Of a stretch of 64,000 bases of DNA, positions 62,059 to 64,000 are shown in pieces. Position 1 is the first letter of the stretch; every line of letters starts with the position of its first letter. Source of the stretch: Kistimonas sp964291485 (GTDB lineage Bacteria > Pseudomonadota > Gammaproteobacteria > Pseudomonadales > Endozoicomonadaceae). Location: NCBI GenBank assembly GCA_964291485.2, contig OZ220224.1, positions 4,278,001 through 4,342,000 of the forward strand. The letters are read 5' to 3'. The notes below the pieces were generated by a model. The model was not told the origin of the DNA and ran no database searches. It was given only the letters and a program-made list of their open reading frames with translations. The position numbers and the translations under genes are program-made.

Positions 62059-62772
62059 ATGGCATATCCAATACTCAACCACGGATTATTCCCTCCCCCT
62101 TATTCTTCAGATTATATGGGTGGCAGTCCTTATCTTACTCCTACTGCACCACCACCAAACTATGAGGATGTCGTTAATTTTCAGCAACATCAGATGAGCC
62201 AAGCTACGCCTAACGCCTCGGTGGTAGCACCTCCGGGGCAAAGTGGTGCGCCCCCAACAAACAATAGTCCCGAATCAGGCTGCTCCATTTTTGCCCGGTT
62301 CATCAAAAAAATGGCTGTTGGCACACTGATGGTGTTAGCGGGACTCGGCGGACTACTGGCAACCATTGCGCTGTCCCCCTTGTTCGGTGCCTATATTGTT
62401 GGCAGCGTATTATGTCAGGGCTGCTGTATCTGTGTCGGTATCAATGATGAAAGTGCCAAAGTGCTTGGCATCCTGTTACTGACAGCCATCGCTGTTGCGT
62501 CACTACCCGTCATTATCGTTTCTCCCGTTTTTGCCTTGGCTGCGGCTCATCGCACTGGAAAATCACTATTGGGTGATGAGTACCACCCGTCCAGCCTGAT
62601 GGAATGGGCCGATGATAAAGCCAGGTATTATCTATCAGCCGACTGCCTGAGGATCTGGTTGGGTATGCCTGTAAGACACCATCAGTGTGGTTTCAACAAT
62701 GACACACATGTGCATATCCATCACCACCACTATCACCAGCATACCGCTCGCTGCTGGAGACGATATGGATAA
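62059..62772 (+). CDS. Membrane protein with two PPxY motifs and a His-rich tail
   Basis: 237 codons. The N-terminal about 75 residues are Pro/Tyr/Gln-rich and contain PPPY (12-15) and PPNY (32-35) in LFPPPYSSDYMGG and TAPPPNYEDVV. Two long hydrophobic segments follow (VGTLMVLAGLGGLLATIALS and VLGILLLTAIAVASLPVIIV), with a Cys-rich stretch between them (CQGCCICVG), then a soluble domain and a tail with HVHIHHHHYHQH. PPxY is the ligand of eukaryotic WW domains. I recognise no enzymatic domain. AAGGATG lies 13-7 bases before the ATG. Confidence 0.72.
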   Translation: MAYPILNHGLFPPPYSSDYMGGSPYLTPTAPPPNYEDVVNFQQHQMSQATPNASVVAPPGQSGAPPTNNSPESGCSIFARFIKKMAVGTLMVLAGLGGLLATIALSPLFGAYIVGSVLCQGCCICVGINDESAKVLGILLLTAIAVASLPVIIVSPVFALAAAHRTGKSLLGDEYHPSSLMEWADDKARYYLSADCLRIWLGMPVRHHQCGFNNDTHVHIHHHHYHQHTARCWRRYG

Positions 62773-62787
62773 GCCGGCAGCGTTAAG

Positions 62788-62820
62788 CTTCAGCCCCGGT
62801 TGTCCAAACCGGGGCTGAAG
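62788..62820. terminator. GC-rich inverted repeat between convergent genes
   Basis: CTTCAGCCCCGGTT and AACCGGGGCTGAAG form a perfect 14-bp stem with a 5-nt loop, between the PPxY gene and convergent pstB. A T-tract is lacking, yet the position suits a bidirectional transcription stop. Confidence 0.6.
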
Positions 62821-62866
62821 TTACCAGCAGGAAGATCCGTTTAGTTATCTGGTGAATAACCCAATA

Positions 62867-63667
62867 TCAACCAAACCGCCCAGTAATATAATCATGCGTT
62901 CGCTTGTCGCTGGGCGTCATGAACAGGCGGTCGGTATCATCGAATTCGATCAGTTCACCCATCAGGAAGAATGCCGTATTTCTTGAAATCCGACGCGCCT
63001 GGTTCATTGAGTGCGTCACAATCACGATGGTGAAATCGTGGCTCAGGCGATCCATCAGGTCTTCCACGCGGGCCGTTGCGATCGGGTCCAGGGCGCTGGT
63101 CGGTTCATCCATCAGGATGACATCCGGTTCCATGGCGATGGTTCGGGCAATACACAACCGCTGCTGCTGACCACCGGAAAGCCCCATGGCGGAATCGTGC
63201 AGACGATCCTTCACTTCATTCCACAGAGCTGCACCTTCCAGTGCCTTTTCCACCATTTCATCCAGGTAGCGGCGATCCTTGATGCCCTGAGCCCTCAGGC
63301 CATAAGTGATGTTTTCATAGATGCTCATGGGGAACGGGTTCGGCTTCTGGAACACCATGCCTACTTTCATCCGCAGCTGCTGAACGTCGGTTTCGTGGTA
63401 GATATCCTGACCATCCAGCGCTACCCGGCCTTCTACTCGCACACCGGGAATCAAGTCATTCATCCGGTTCAGGGTGCGCAGCAGTGTGGACTTGCCGCAG
63501 CCGGATGGGCCGATCAGCGCCGTCACCTGCTTTTCAGGAATCGCCATGGAAATGTTGTGCAGCGCCTGCTTCTCCCCGTAATAGAGGTTCAGGTTCTCCA
63601 CGTTAAACTTGCTGTGAGGTACTTCGATGTTGATAGCGGGGTTCGCCATGTTCTCAGTCTCAGTCAT
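62867..63667 (-). CDS. pstB: Phosphate ABC transporter ATP-binding protein
   Basis: 266 codons from ATG at 63667, with TTG 63670 or ATG 63646 as possible alternatives. Walker A GPSGCGKST, the Q-loop VFQKPNPFPMSIYENI, the signature LSGGQQQRLCIARTIA and Walker B VILMDEPTSALDP are intact. The NPFPMSIYENI segment is characteristic of PstB. It powers high-affinity phosphate uptake through PstCA. It follows pstA by 45 bp. Confidence 0.96.
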   Translation of the reverse strand: MTETENMANPAINIEVPHSKFNVENLNLYYGEKQALHNISMAIPEKQVTALIGPSGCGKSTLLRTLNRMNDLIPGVRVEGRVALDGQDIYHETDVQQLRMKVGMVFQKPNPFPMSIYENITYGLRAQGIKDRRYLDEMVEKALEGAALWNEVKDRLHDSAMGLSGGQQQRLCIARTIAMEPDVILMDEPTSALDPIATARVEDLMDRLSHDFTIVIVTHSMNQARRISRNTAFFLMGELIEFDDTDRLFMTPSDKRTHDYITGRFG

Positions 63668-63712
63668 CAATTCGGTAAAATCTGTCGGCCTGCCAGATAG
63701 TCAGGCCACAGC

Positions 63713-64000
63713 TCAGCCCTTGTTGAACCGGCGGGCCAGTAATCGGGTCATAATGTTGAGCGTCAGTACGATCAACACCAGCACAGTGGCGGTCGCGTAG
63801 GCCTGGTTCCACTCGTGCACGGAGAACAGTTCCTGGGTCAGCTTGTAGAGATGGACCGTCAGGGTTCGTCCGGAATCAAACACGGAATCGGGAATCCGGG
63901 CCACCATGCCGGCGGTCAGGAAAACCGGGGCGGATTCACCAATGATCCGGCCAATACAGAGAATCAGTGAGCTGATGATACCGGGCATCGCACCGGGCAG
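63713..64000 (-). CDS. pstA: Phosphate ABC transporter permease PstA, C-terminal part (cut by window end)
   Basis: About 95 C-terminal codons. The EAA-loop region LPGAMPGIISSLILCIGRII followed by GESAPVFLTAG matches PstA, then a last membrane segment (ATATVLVLIVLTLNIMTRLL). The start is outside the window. PstA with PstC forms the inner-membrane phosphate channel; pstC and pstS would be expected further upstream. Confidence 0.92.
   Translation of the reverse strand: MPGAMPGIISSLILCIGRIIGESAPVFLTAGMVARIPDSVFDSGRTLTVHLYKLTQELFSVHEWNQAYATATVLVLIVLTLNIMTRLLARRFNKG

Noticed and set aside
62788..62820. Riboswitch-like structure before pstB
   Set aside because: It lies downstream of pstB (minus strand), not upstream, and is a simple single stem.

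Overview
The window is a chromosomal segment of a gammaproteobacterium. The 16S gene, the E. coli/Pseudomonas-like order of the ribosomal and RNA polymerase operons, and the msrPQ, pssA and ilvIHC genes all fit. My best guess is a marine member of the Oceanospirillales, possibly Endozoicomonadaceae. That is an inference from the look of the 16S gene and the host-interaction-like accessory genes, not from a database match.

Positions 1-32,500, almost all on the minus strand, hold the translation and transcription superoperon. In transcription order (right to left) it runs: tRNA-Tyr, tRNA-Gly, tRNA-Thr, tuf, tRNA-Trp, secE, nusG, rplK, rplA, rplJ, rplL, rpoB, rpoC, then rpsL, rpsG, fusA, tuf (str), the S10 operon (rpsJ to rpsQ), the spc operon (rplN to rpmJ) and the alpha operon (rpsM to rpoA, cut by the window start). 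Control elements are visible: an L10 leader, a terminator-like attenuator between rplL and rpoB, sigma70-type promoters before rpsL, rpsJ and the tRNA cluster, a boxA-like element before rpsJ (S10/NusE), and intrinsic terminators. A small secreted protein and an orphan pseudopilin sit between rpoC and rpsL.

Positions 32,500-40,650 hold a SPOR-like protein, coaX and birA, then a complete rrn operon (16S-23S-5S) without spacer tRNAs. Three tandem promoters of near-identical design drive it, and the -35 box of the outermost contains the stop codon of msrQ. Positions 40,650-57,350 hold housekeeping and accessory genes: msrQ/msrP, pssA, a glycerol-facilitator-type channel, a long PLP enzyme, an ankyrin gene broken by one stop codon, an aldehyde dehydrogenase, ilvI-ilvN-ilvC with a possible leader peptide, a DUF4124 protein, a YqcC-like protein, a TPR-type lipoprotein, mrcB and a stand-alone TfoX C-terminal domain.

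The most notable region is 57,450-61,100. It opens with an intergenic small RNA gene that has a textbook layout: a sigma70 promoter overlapped by a Fur-box palindrome, a 5' hairpin, a core that I recognise as the PrrF (RyhB-like) iron-sparing sRNA core, and a strong terminator. Next to it lies a visibly AT-rich island with one or two long unknown coding regions, broken at simple repeats (an 8-bp unit x4, AC x5, A9, C6). The window ends with a PhnA/YjdM-like zinc protein, a membrane protein carrying two eukaryotic-type PPxY motifs, and pstB-pstA of the phosphate transporter.
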